Assembly: GCA_016648135.1 (NCBI GenBank)
Contig: JADDOH010001552.1
Span: 62,001-126,000 of the forward strand
Direction: 5' to 3'
Source of the DNA: Agrypnia vestita
Lineage: Eukaryota; Arthropoda; Insecta; Trichoptera; Phryganeidae
DNA length: 64,000 nucleotides
In this document: positions 54,006 through 64,000 of the stretch, in pieces
Layout of the letters: the number at the start of each line of letters is the position of its first letter
How positions within the stretch are numbered: the stretch's first letter is position 1
Program-made: the position numbers and the translations under genes
The notes under the pieces: model-generated
Databases searched by the model: none
Seen by the model: the letters and a program-made list of their open reading frames with translations, nothing else
Told to the model about the DNA's origin: nothing

Positions 54006-56084
54006 CACAATTTTTTTACTTTTTATTACATACATTTAAATACGAGCGTGGTTTTTAAAAATTAATATTTTTTTCATGTAATATTATTTCCTTCTTTTTA
54101 GTCTTAATATTACCCAGCGGACAAAATAACCTCGGTAGAAAACTAACGCCTACCAAAGTGATTTGATTCATGTATTGTGATAAAGAATACGTCTGTGTGT
54201 GAATTTCAGCTTGATTGGACACTGGAAAGCGGGTGAAATATCGATTATAAGATTCCGTCCAGACAAACAGATAAACAGGTGAAGCTAATGTAAGCATGGT
54301 GAAGTAAATGGTTTTGGACTACAATGAAAATATGAAAATTAACTTTTTGAAATGTCAACAAATCAACGCCGTCAACGCGACGTTTAACTTTCATACCATT
54401 GTTTCCTACTTATTTACAACCAACCTGAGCGGCCCTTTTTTAAATTTATTAACTATGCTTAGATTACTTTTACATTCTTTCCTAAATTTTTACCTCTTTT
54501 CTCTATCGTAAATGGATTTGTCATACATACATTCGTCTGAATGATCTCATTTCCACTACATTTAGTTTAGTTTCATTCCTCTTCTGCCAGCTCCAGGCTT
54601 CACTTAATCAATGTTGGTACCAGAATTCCATTGTTTATTTTAACTTTTTATTTTTACTGTTTATTTAGTTCCATACGTATGTTGTATGGGCTAATAATAC
54701 ATGATTTACTATGTAACTAATCATTTTACATAATCTACAGTCATTTAGAGATTTTCACTACAATCTTTTGCACTCCATTCTAAACTCATTTATATTTACT
54801 GTGTTTCGTATAGTTTTCGGCAGGTTATCTAAGCTCTAGTCTTGCCTCGCTAGACATATTTCTATTACAAATTATTGCATTCAAAGCCTCTCAATATCTT
54901 TCTCAGCCTCCTTCTATTATAGAATATGTTTCCCAAATACTCAAACACATCTAATAACAAAAAAATAATATTTATTATTTGCAACCATACAAATAATGCA
55001 ACCGAATTCCGTAGCCAGTGAGCGAGTATTTTTTATTTCAAACGATTTTGAATTCAGTGTAAACAAGATTACGCAGCCATTGAGTAGACATTTTAAGTTT
55101 TCTTTAAAGAAAAATACCAAATATACTATATCATTTATATTTTGCATGGATTTTTTTTTGTTTTTGCGTTTTGAAATAACGAATAACTGTACAAATTAGA
55201 CTTATAAAATTTTTTCTTGGAAATATTTGAAAACTACTTTTTTATAATATAACCTCCATTTTATCACCCACTAAAATGTAAAATATCACACGGTGCCTTA
55301 ACCTTACAAAATTTATTTGTAAAGCTTTGTTTTTCTTAATTAGCGCTTAACGAGCACTGCCACTTCGAAAAGCAAGGAGTCTCGGGTTGCTGTTTAAACA
55401 CGGTCAGATAGCGCGGTGTATTTTTTTATTTCTTTTCGAATGGAGTGCAAAACAAACACACGCTTATATACACAAAATACATTGTCCAGGAAGATGATGG
55501 AATCTTCGAAAAAATATAAAACAATTTATATTAATGCAAAAATATAGAGAAAAAATCGTTAGTCAAAAAAATATTTAGTTACCACCGGAATGAGATTTAT
55601 ATCGAATTTATCTAGTGTATTAGCGTATATTAATTACATGATCATTGAAATTGATGGAAAACATAAACTAAGTTATCTCTCTTTGAGTAAATTATATTTC
55701 ATAATTTGCTACTCGAGTTTTGAGAGAATCAGAATCTCTCATCGATAGGTGTATTATAAGCGTTTAATTAACTGCATTCAATGTATAGAAAAAATAATTT
55801 AAACTGTAACTTAAAATTTTAACTGTAATTGGTAATTAGTAAATTTACAATTTTTTTAAATTACAATGCAGTCACTTTAATATGTCAACGCTCGATGTGA
55901 GATTCTGATACTCTCGAAACTCGAGGAGTGTAATATAAAATATAATTTTACTCAAGTGGAGATAATAATGCTTATGTTTTCCATCCATTTTAATAATCGG
56001 TTGATATTTGAAACGGAATCATAGATGAAATCATTTACACAAGATTACATTTATTAATCTAAATTTTTTCAACACACCGATTTT
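54006..56084. other. Unassigned AT-rich sequence
   Basis: Frames of 65-80 codons occur on both strands without domains. Nothing else recognised. Confidence 0.45.
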
Positions 56085-56112
56085 GTCTGTATATCTTTCT
56101 AATTGATTATGT
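56085..56112 (+). mobile_element. SINE tail fragment (family of 18569)
   Basis: GATTTTGTCTGTATATCTTT then CTAATTGATTA matches the SINE tail. Only about 28 bases remain. Confidence 0.55.
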
Positions 56113-57629
56113 TAATTGTTTTAAATATTTGTAATGAATATTAAAATGAATTGAATTTAAATAAATATTATCATTAAGTTCTGCTTTTTAAATGATTATT
56201 TATTAAAATAATATGGGAATATTTATTAAAATTTAATTAATTTTAAATTTCATTTAAAATAAACATGAAGTTCAATAACTAAACCCAAAAACTATAAACG
56301 AAAAAGTTTTAAATATCATAGAAATATGTTATAAAAATCATAACTTTATAATAAAAATATGTATATATTTAAAAATTTCTAAAATTTAAAAAAAAAATTT
56401 GCATGCCTCATATCTTTACTATATAATTTTCATGTATAAAATTTAGCGAGTTTATTAGGCCGACCGTCGCTTTTTATAAGAGCAGGTATATAAATCACCC
56501 CTTGGAACGAAATGGCAATGAGCATAATCAAATACAACCGATCACGTCCGAGATAGTAATCGCGTTGCATCTCAATAAATCGGCGGAGGACGGCCGAAGC
56601 CAAAAAGGTACTTATCATCATTATCCTGTATCCGTATTCTCGGTTAGGTTATGTTCCGAGTAAGTCAAGTTATCTGGAATCCGGGACGCAGTATTAAGTT
56701 CTTGCTTTATGTGAAATGGTCGAGGTTCCGACATTAGGAGGAGAAGCTGATTTAGGCCAAAGTCACAATAAAACTGATACGAATTCGAAAAGAAAAGTGG
56801 AAAAGGGAAGGATTTAGTAATAAAAGCGGACAGATTCAATTTCGCGTAATGGTCCAGTGACTCTCTGGTTTGTACGGGAGAACTCTCGCTCTTATCATAT
56901 CGTCTCTGCCCGCTGATTATAATTTATCATCAGTAACAAAATCAAGAAAATTGGAGAATAGTTTAGTAAATATCCTTAGAATAATGAAAAAATAAATCGT
57001 TATAATTTAGCTGATCACTGCAATTCGTTTTTTATTATTATTTTGATTATTTATTTATTTCTTATGATATATACATATACAAGATATACAAATAGGTACA
57101 TATTAATAAATAAATGCACCAAACTGCATAGAAGTTTGTATGTGCGAGTGCTCTCATTAAAAAAAAACATATTCATCTTAATTCAGACATTATATATTTA
57201 AAAAAAATTAAAAAACACTTTACATTTTAATCTCTTATTTTTTTCCTTTTTTGATGCTATTGACTCGTATTTTGTGTGCCTTAATTCTGTCGCCATAAAA
57301 ATTATTTGTGAATCTTATCATCAACATATCATTTGCCTAATGTCATATTAACCGCAATGGTTTTTGCCCGTTATAAAAAGTCATTCTTTAATAAATTATT
57401 AACATGAGTAAGCAATTAATTATATAATTACTGGATTCGCCATTAGACCGCCGAATGCCTGGAGGCATCTCGCAAGAATACAAAATTGAACGGAATAATT
57501 TAAGAAGCCCCCAACGAAAATAATGATACATTTTAATGAATGAGAAAATATTGCAAGCATATATTTAAGGGGTTACACAACCTGGTAGACTAAATTTTAG
57601 GCATAAATTAAAAAAATTTCAAGGAAATT
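56113..57629. other. Unassigned sequence
   Basis: 56450-56900 is moderately GC-richer with short minus-strand frames lacking domains. The remainder is AT-rich. Confidence 0.4.
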
Positions 57630-57812
57630 TTTTTTTTTTAAACAGATGCGATCACGGAATTCGTGTCACATCAATATTCTTACTATTTTCAAATTAAGCT
57701 AAACGCCATTGCTATGAAAATAGGACTAACTTGCTTGTCTGGAGTGAAATTCGAACCTGCGACCTTTGGATCACGAGGCGAGAGTCCTAACCACAAGACC
57801 AACAAGCTACTC
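57630..57812 (-). mobile_element. tRNA-derived SINE, GTAGCTTGTTGGTC family, copy 2
   Basis: Reverse complement of the 31496 SINE: CAACAAGCTACTC head (to 57812), B box GCAGGTTCGAATTTC, body with CAAGTTAGTCCTATTTTCAT, and a poly(A)-type tail (T run at 57630-57640 on the plus strand). Nearly complete. Confidence 0.88.
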
Positions 57813-58159
57813 AATTATGATGATTAACTATTATTGGCACATTAACGTATATATTAAATAATTATGTTAATGGAAATTAAAAATAAATGGTCGTGTCATG
57901 TCTATTTACGTGGAGCTCCTTTTCCGAGATTTTCTTTTGCTGAGATGCAATTTTTCCTAGTACACGTTTCTTCGAGACAGAAAAGAAGATAATGTTAATA
58001 TTAAAAAATGAAATACCACGCTTCATTAAGGGAATTCGTCAATCATCACAACCACGCCATCCCTAAAGGTGTAATTTACAACATATTTTCATCTAGAACT
58101 AATTATAACTGGTAATTATAATTAACATCTGCTTTTACAATGTGTAGTATAACTATATA
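57813..58159. other. Unassigned AT-rich sequence
   Basis: No gene or repeat recognised. Confidence 0.5.
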
Positions 58160-58295
58160 GTATATTTCTGACGGGTCACGCAGAAGCGTCTGAAGCGCTG
58201 AGAAGCATCGGTGTGTCGTCGTCGTCTAGCCGCCGTGCTGCCGTCCGCGCGTTCGAGGTTCGAGTTATGAAGTTACGTAATTATTATATTTATAT
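58160..58295 (+). mobile_element. SINE-like element, variant related to 52205
   Basis: A TTTCTGACGGGTCACGCAG head, GCGTTCGAGGTTCGAG as a B-box-like word, and GAAGTTACGTAATTATTATA at the end. Similar in layout to 23032 and 52205. Confidence 0.5.
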
Positions 58296-58999
58296 TGTAA
58301 CTTGTGATTATTATTACATCTGGTGACGAAAAGAACTGCTCCTCTTAAAGCTTTATCAGTGAGAAAATAAAGCGTCGTGTGGTCATTACAACGTCTAGTT
58401 TATCGAAAAATAAAAATTATCAAGTTGTTTCCATAGAAAGCGATAAATAAATAAATAAATAGAGATTCTTTCAAAGCAAAAATTGATTCGGTAGTAATCC
58501 GAGGCACCTACCGCGAATTTACATCCAGTCGCAATGAATACCCAGTCTCGGGAATAAGCAAACTGAATTAATATGCGCGGTGCACAGTGACATGACAGCC
58601 AGCGCCTGTATATTGCAGATTCAATTAAGGGTGTTTTGGCAGATACTCGATTTCGCGGGGTGCTCTGTACTTCCGGTCTTGTGAAGAACTTCAACCATCT
58701 TAAATAGTAGGAACCAGCGACCGCCAGATTTAGGTAAGATGGTTTGGATATTATGACATTTGAGCTAGGGGGATTTCGGCAGACAACAGGTACAAAAATA
58801 TATAAGTAAAACATTAAAAAGTAAGGTATAGGATAATATTGTCGAATAGTGGCCCGAATAAAACATATAAAATTCGCATTTTGTTACTATAACGTAAATG
58901 ACATGATTATTTATAGAAATATAAAGCGTCTGGCAGAACAAATGACCCGCAAAAAGCATTTGGCAATGATTAGTATGAGTGTATAGTATCTTCTTCTTC
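58296..58999. other. Unassigned sequence with one unrecognised 139-codon frame
   Basis: The minus-strand frame 58814-58395 (begins MFYLYIFVPVVC) has a hydrophobic start but no recognisable domain. It may be chance. No other signal supports a gene. Confidence 0.35.
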
Positions 59000-59210
59000 T
59001 TAGACCGTTAGTCCCATTTGCTTGGGGTCGGCCTTCCTTGTCCGCTTTCTCCATTGTGCACGGTTTTGTGCTATGGTGTCGTCGAGTTGGTCTTCTTTTT
59101 CGACCGTCCTCAACCAAGTGGCGGGCGATCGTCCACGTTTACGTTTTGTCGTTGGCAGGTTTAGGGCAAGCTTCTTCTGGGCGTCTCTGGACGCGACCAT
59201 ACTATCGTGA
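59000..59210 (-). pseudogene. Non-LTR retrotransposon C-terminus with (GAA)n tail
   Basis: The minus-strand frame 59200-59000 encodes KRKRGRSPATWLRTVEKEDQ, then QNRAQWRKRTRKADPKQMG to a stop. This GRPPxTWxRTVExD...AQNRxxWRxxxRKADPKxxG ending is typical of insect LINE ORFs. The tail reads AAGAAGAAGAAG on the minus strand, a short-repeat tail. About 65 codons are left without a break. The upstream part (59211-59360 on the plus strand) is not clearly related, so the copy is 5'-truncated. Plus-strand frames of 62 and 106 codons here are mirror by-products. Confidence 0.85.
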
Positions 59211-60183
59211 CGTTTCTCTTTATCGGGGCGATTTTAAAGCTACCTCTCTTTTATCCTCACTTCGAACTTTGTCTTACAGTGTCACATCCGCTAAACAGCG
59301 CAACATGCGCATTTTTGTTGTGTGCAGTTTATTAAGGTGTTGTTTGCTGGTCGCCTAGCATTCTGATTCGTGTAAAACAGCAGGTCTAATGTCTGTTTTA
59401 CACATTTGTCCTTTGACCTTAAGAGGCATGCTTCTGTCGCACATTACGCCTGTGAGTTGTCTCCACTTGATCCAGCCTACCGCAGTTCTGTCCCGTAAAA
59501 AACAAGTGTGTTATTTTTACGTTTTACTTACTCTTTTTTTTTACTTACATTGCCTGTTGTCTGCCAAAATCCCCAGAATTCAAACTGTCTTAACTACTAT
59601 AGTATACATTTACAGAAAATATTTCAGGTTTGATACTATAACGTAAGCATGGCGGTCGCCGACTGTTAGTCAATTAGTTGTACCTATACATTTAGAACGA
59701 AGAAAAATGTACACTTTAAAATGAGCAGGCTATAATATTTTAAATATTAGGTGTTAGTTAATATAATATAAGTGGTGTCAGTTTATTTTAAAATGAGCGC
59801 CACAAGAAAAAAAAACATTTTGGTAAAGGTTATATGTACTTTAATCGGAGGAAAATTTTCTGCTCAACTACTACTAAGATATTTGCTTTTATTATTTAAT
59901 TGAATGTCGAGTAGACAAATGTGAGCATTTTCAACACGTCATCGTCTTCGAATGACGAATTCTTTGAGTCAATATCGGATGGTTTGTATCGCAGAGGCAT
60001 CAAAAACTTGTAGAGCGTTGGTAAGAAGTTTTACTAATTAGTTGTACTTTTTTGTTGTTATGTTCTCTTCATTTGGAAAAAAAATGATCAACCTCAATGG
60101 AGTGAGAATAAATAGATAACAATTTAATGCGCAATCAGTAGTAAAGTATTAGCTAGAAAATTCACAAAATATAATATAAATAA
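59211..60183. other. Unassigned sequence
   Basis: 59211-59480 is slightly GC-richer and may include upstream, unrecognisable LINE sequence. No gene is supported. Confidence 0.4.
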
Positions 60184-60358
60184 GCCGTAAACCCATGAAA
60201 AATCACGAAACGATCCTTGCGTGTAACATGAGCCGCGTGTGCTGATTGACGTCACACTCGGGCGCCCGAGATTCATAAGCGGCTAGTCATCATTAGTGTT
60301 GTTGTTGTAATTCCAGCAGTTACGGACAAGCAGACATCCGAAATTAGGTTAGTTGATG
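60184..60358 (+). repeat. Dispersed repeat, copy 2 (pair with 27936)
   Basis: Shares GCCGTAAACC, ATGAAAAATCACGA, CCTTGCGTGTAAC, ACACTCGGGCGCCC, AGCGGCTAGTCATCA and GTTACGGACAAGCAGACATC with 27936-28137. Confidence 0.8.
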
Positions 60359-62491
60359 AAATTAGGTTATTTTCTTTCTTTATTTTCGCGGATGCCGTTG
60401 TGTCGTATTTAGTACTATGAGAAATAGCAAGAATTTTTTCCTATTTTAGAAGTTTAATTTCCTCCAGGGACATTGGCAATATAAGAGCTATAATTAAATT
60501 CACATGGAAACATTTCAAATAATTGTTAAAATATTGCAGCAATTGAAATGTGCACATTTCCCCCAAGTTACAAAAGCGAGCTTGTCTGTAATCCTTATCA
60601 CTAATTACTGTGATATTCAGACACAGCTAAGTAAAATCTGCTAGGGGGTAGTATTATCTGGCTACGGGCCAAGAAAATACCATCATAAAAAGCTATTCAC
60701 ATATGCAAAAATTCAAAGCAAAATCTTTAATGCGAACCTTCTTCCACTCTAGGGAAAATTTCGAATTACGGTATTACGAAAAATTAGGAATGATGAAAAT
60801 TACGGTTTAAAAGGTTTATCAAGTACGTGGGGGATATAATTCAAACACGAAATTAATACACATTCGGCGCATACCCACTGTCAGTAATTAACGAATGGAA
60901 TAAAATTAAAAAAAAGGAATATGTACATGCAATTTGGGTTTCCCAACATCATAAACAACAATGAGATATATTTTTATTCTCTCCTTTGGCGTTATTAATT
61001 ACAGGACGAGACTGTAAATGTGTTTTTAATTACACTCCAAGCAAAAATCGGAGAAAAACACAACGACAAATAATTATGAGGGCGTGTAACAAGCGGAGGG
61101 TGGATTTGAAATAAAAATAATTAATCAAAGGAGAAACTTTAACGGGCGGGTAGGTTTAAATTATTAATTAGAACAATAAAGTTTATAATACTCTAATTAT
61201 AATATAAGCAGAAAACCTTTGTACAGTTAAGTTGCCATTGTCAAATTAAATAAGCATAAAATATTATAAAATATTATAATGTAGGTACTAATATAAAAAA
61301 CATGAAGTAACTAAATAATACAATAATATGGATTTGAAATGTGAAGGATATTAATTAGAATATTGAATAATATAAAGTGATACGATTCAAGTATTATAAA
61401 GCGAGAAATTACACATGGAGCTGATGTTTGGGATTGTAGAAATGCAGTTAATGTAAATATAATGGTACAGAATTAGTAGCAGTTTGAATTAATGAATTGG
61501 CATAAAAATTGAACAAATAGCTAAATGTTACAAATACGCTGTATTAAATAATGATTTTATTGAAATGATATTAAATATTTTTTTTACAAAATCATTAAGA
61601 ATACATATCCTATTAACCAATAATTTGTTGAAATACCCGAGAAACGGTAAAAATCTAACATCAACAAATGGAGTTTTAACTTACACTTTTATATAATTAA
61701 TTCTTTACTTAGCGGCGTTCATCATCCATCTTAATGGTTTAAAATGGGGTTTATGATAATAGGTTGATTTATTTCCAGGAGATAAAAAGTTTATAATTAT
61801 AATTTTATGCAACAAGTTAATTAAAGGAAGGGAAATTATTTGAAACAACGTAAAATTTCACGTTTTTACTAAGAATCTGTTCCATGATAAAATATATTTT
61901 ATTACTGTATGTATGTATTTCTACGTATTGTTCGCTTTACGTATGTATTGCTCTAATGAAATGTTTTTTTAATTTGAGTCAAACTGATACATATTCATAC
62001 TCTTAACTATACGTTATATCTTCTCCTCCTTTATCCCATTTTCCCTAATCGAGTTGGGGGCATATCTCGTAATATTCTGCCAGATAAATATTTAATTACG
62101 TTTTTTTTTCCAAATATACGGTTAAATTAAAGTCATGCTTCTTGTTCCCACTGCACTGTTCTTTGTCCTGTGCTGTGTCGATTAATTCTGGCCGATTGTA
62201 GGTTAATTATTTTTTACAGTCCTGCCATTTTCCTTTTGTATGCCTTCCCCCTATAGTCGCCCTACAGGCCTTCTCTTTGGCACTCATATTAAGATCAAAC
62301 CAGATCAAATAAGAATGATCTTGGATGGACCCGCTGCTAGTCCAATTAGAAAAATCTAAGCTGAATTATCTTGGTAGGTATCCTCCGCCTAGGAAACAAT
62401 AGATTGCCTAAAAAAAATTACCTACATACTTATATTTCGATTGGTTTTTCTATAAAAATAATCTAAGTAATCTGACTAAGTGCTATCAGAT
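60359..62491. other. Unassigned sequence
   Basis: No gene recognised. 60650-61150 looks unique. 61160-62000 is strongly AT-rich. Confidence 0.45.
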
Positions 62492-62512
62492 GCACACACA
62501 CACACACACACC
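62492..62512 (+). repeat. (CA)n microsatellite
   Basis: About ten CA units in a row. Confidence 0.95.
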
Positions 62513-62884
62513 CACAATACGTTAGCTATTTACAACAGCAATGAGTTAAGAAGTGTATTTCAAAAGTAAGTGGGGTTGTCCGAAGTACGTAATAATGTTC
62601 CCGTAGAAGCCTGTTACGGTACGCTCCACACACAAACGTAGATGTAAATGTATATAGTCGGGACATATTTTTGCACTCAAAACCTCCACATGAACTATCG
62701 CGTAACATAATAATACGACTCATAACGAGACGAGAATATTTAACAGACCAAAATTTCCAGTGTATTTTCAAGTGGAATTTTTCAAATTGCTTTTTGACTG
62801 ACGTATACGAGTTAATTTAAAAGTTGTTAGGAAAATATAGCATATCACGCCTGCTATACGTGGATAACACATATCTATAGCTAA
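62513..62884. other. Unassigned sequence
   Basis: An 81-codon minus-strand frame (62771-62526) has no domain. No gene is supported. Confidence 0.4.
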
Positions 62885-63215
62885 TAAGGAAGCTGATCTA
62901 CAATGCCTGGCGACCAGTATGTCAGATGTATGCATGGAGGAATGTTAGTAAGTTGAAAGAAATGGTATTCGATAAAGACGAAAGAGTGACTAAGTGTGAT
63001 GTAATATTAAGCAATGAACGCTTACAATAAGTAAATGAGTTTAAGTATTTGAGAAGTATGTTAACTAGGGACGGCGAGGCTGAGAGGCATCTCGAGAGGA
63101 GCATGACTGCTAGAAATAAGATAGTGCCCTGAACGCTATTATGACCAGTAGGAATCTGTCACACAAAGATTCGCGGTTCGTAATGGAGTTCTGGTGCCAA
63201 CTATGACGACAACCT
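62885..63215 (+). pseudogene. RTE-like LINE reverse transcriptase, post-catalytic fragment
   Basis: In one plus-strand frame the sequence encodes MVFDKDERVTKCDVILSNER, a stop, then VNEFKYLRSMLTRDGEAERH and LERSMTARNKIV, then, after a shift, ALNAIMTSRNLSHKDSR. The pattern VxEFKYLGSxLTRDGxxxxDIERRxxAGNxVxGALxA lies just after the catalytic YADD box in many insect LINE reverse transcriptases. The catalytic box itself is not visible and the C-terminal parts seen at 48055 or 59000 do not follow. At least one stop and one frameshift break it, so it is a dead fragment. Confidence 0.8.
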
Positions 63216-64000
63216 GTGCTCGAGGTATTATTAGTGTAATCGAGTAAATTAAAAAAAACGCGGCATAGTTAATTAACTATTTATGTTAAAAATAGTAGAC
63301 AATGAATCGCCGATAAAAGTTCTTACGAAATATTAAATATTATTATAAAAAAAAATTCAACCAAAATATATCAATAATTAATCTTTGTGATAATCTCGAT
63401 GCTCTTTGCAAACCCATATGAAATAAATATATTGTTAGACTATAATAAAATAAAATATATAAATTATTTAATTTTATCTAAAATGAGCTATTATTCTTAT
63501 ATCTTTCAAAAGCTTCAATAACATCCTTTTAAAGGAATTAGATAATGTATTCATAAAATTTAGTAATCGCATAGGTATTTATAAGTAGAAGGGTGTATAA
63601 TCAATATTTTAATATGAAATATCATTGGAACTATTCATATACGAGATAAAGTACTTATATTATAGCTATATACAGAATTTTTTCCTTACAAACGTATTGT
63701 TTTAATATATTTTTATTAAACATGATCGTTGTAACTCGCAAGTATAAAAAAATATATTTACTTATATGATTCAATACATCGTACAATACTTTATTACTTT
63801 AGATTACTAAATCTTATCTGAATATTATATATGTATAATGCAGAATCTATATTATATGATAATTGAAGGAAAATACCATTTACAATATTCTAAAACCACG
63901 ACTTTTCAATGAATTCAAACAAACTCATTTTCATGCTTAATGCAAATATGTAAAATAGAATAGATATATATTCAATGTTGATACTTTGCAAATTAATTTT
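63216..64000. other. Unassigned AT-rich sequence
   Basis: No gene or repeat recognised. Confidence 0.5.

Noticed and set aside
58395..58814. 139-codon minus-strand gene
   Set aside because: Hydrophobic start but no domain; length is within chance for this window.
59022..59358. Plus-strand proteins at 59 kb
   Set aside because: They mirror the LINE coding end on the minus strand.

Overview
This window looks like insect nuclear DNA, most likely from a moth or butterfly (Lepidoptera; my confidence is about 0.7 for the order and above 0.9 for an insect). It is AT-rich. It is packed with small interspersed repeats, tRNA-derived SINEs, MITEs and 5'-truncated non-LTR retrotransposon tails. It contains a cecropia-type mariner, and it has the SINE type with GACAGACGGACGGACAGAC runs and the frequent taggtacctac-like words that I associate with lepidopteran genomes. 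There is no sign of bacterial, organellar or viral gene organisation.

I find no host protein-coding gene, rRNA gene or functional tRNA gene that I can defend. All but a few open reading frames are under 110 codons and without recognisable domains. The only near-complete protein is a mariner transposase (minus strand, 33447-32494), inside an element with clean terminal inverted repeats and TA target duplications (32350-33635). Its C-terminal tail is cut off by a one-base frameshift. The window is therefore best read as intergenic or large-intron DNA.

Layout. 1-9 kb: a SINE-like unit joined to the 3' end of a jockey-like LINE, a 41-bp minisatellite, an RTE-like LINE tail, a foldback element, an ACTCCCTTT-ended DNA element, and a MITE with TA target duplications. 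9-16 kb: a moderately GC-rich unexplained block, a 231-bp tandem duplication, a ~70-bp tandem repeat and long unassigned stretches. 16-26 kb: LINE relics, a 390-bp dispersed repeat carrying a new 28-bp palindrome, a GC-rich island, two same-strand tRNA-derived SINEs, and a MITE interrupted by a LINE tail with a 10-bp target duplication. 26-34 kb: a second ACTCCCTTT element, a LINE relic next to a 15-bp repeat, a PIF/Harbinger remnant cut by a SINE, and the mariner. 34-45 kb: an internally deleted second mariner, minisatellites, and a ~780-bp element with GCATGC-rich subterminal repeats and a broken MADF-domain reading frame. 45-64 kb: three perfect or near-perfect hairpins (one at 41.6 kb), a ~970-bp inverted-repeat element holding a LINE tail, an inverted SINE pair around a 20-bp repeat, further SINEs and MITEs, and LINE relics at 59 and 63 kb.

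The genes do not form a pathway. The biological content is a layered record of transposition, in which several nested insertions give relative ages. The most notable observations are the MADF-carrying subterminal-repeat element, the nearly intact mariner, the nested MITE/LINE insertion, the palindrome acquired in one copy of a dispersed repeat, and the inverted-repeat element with CCGGAC-rich ends.
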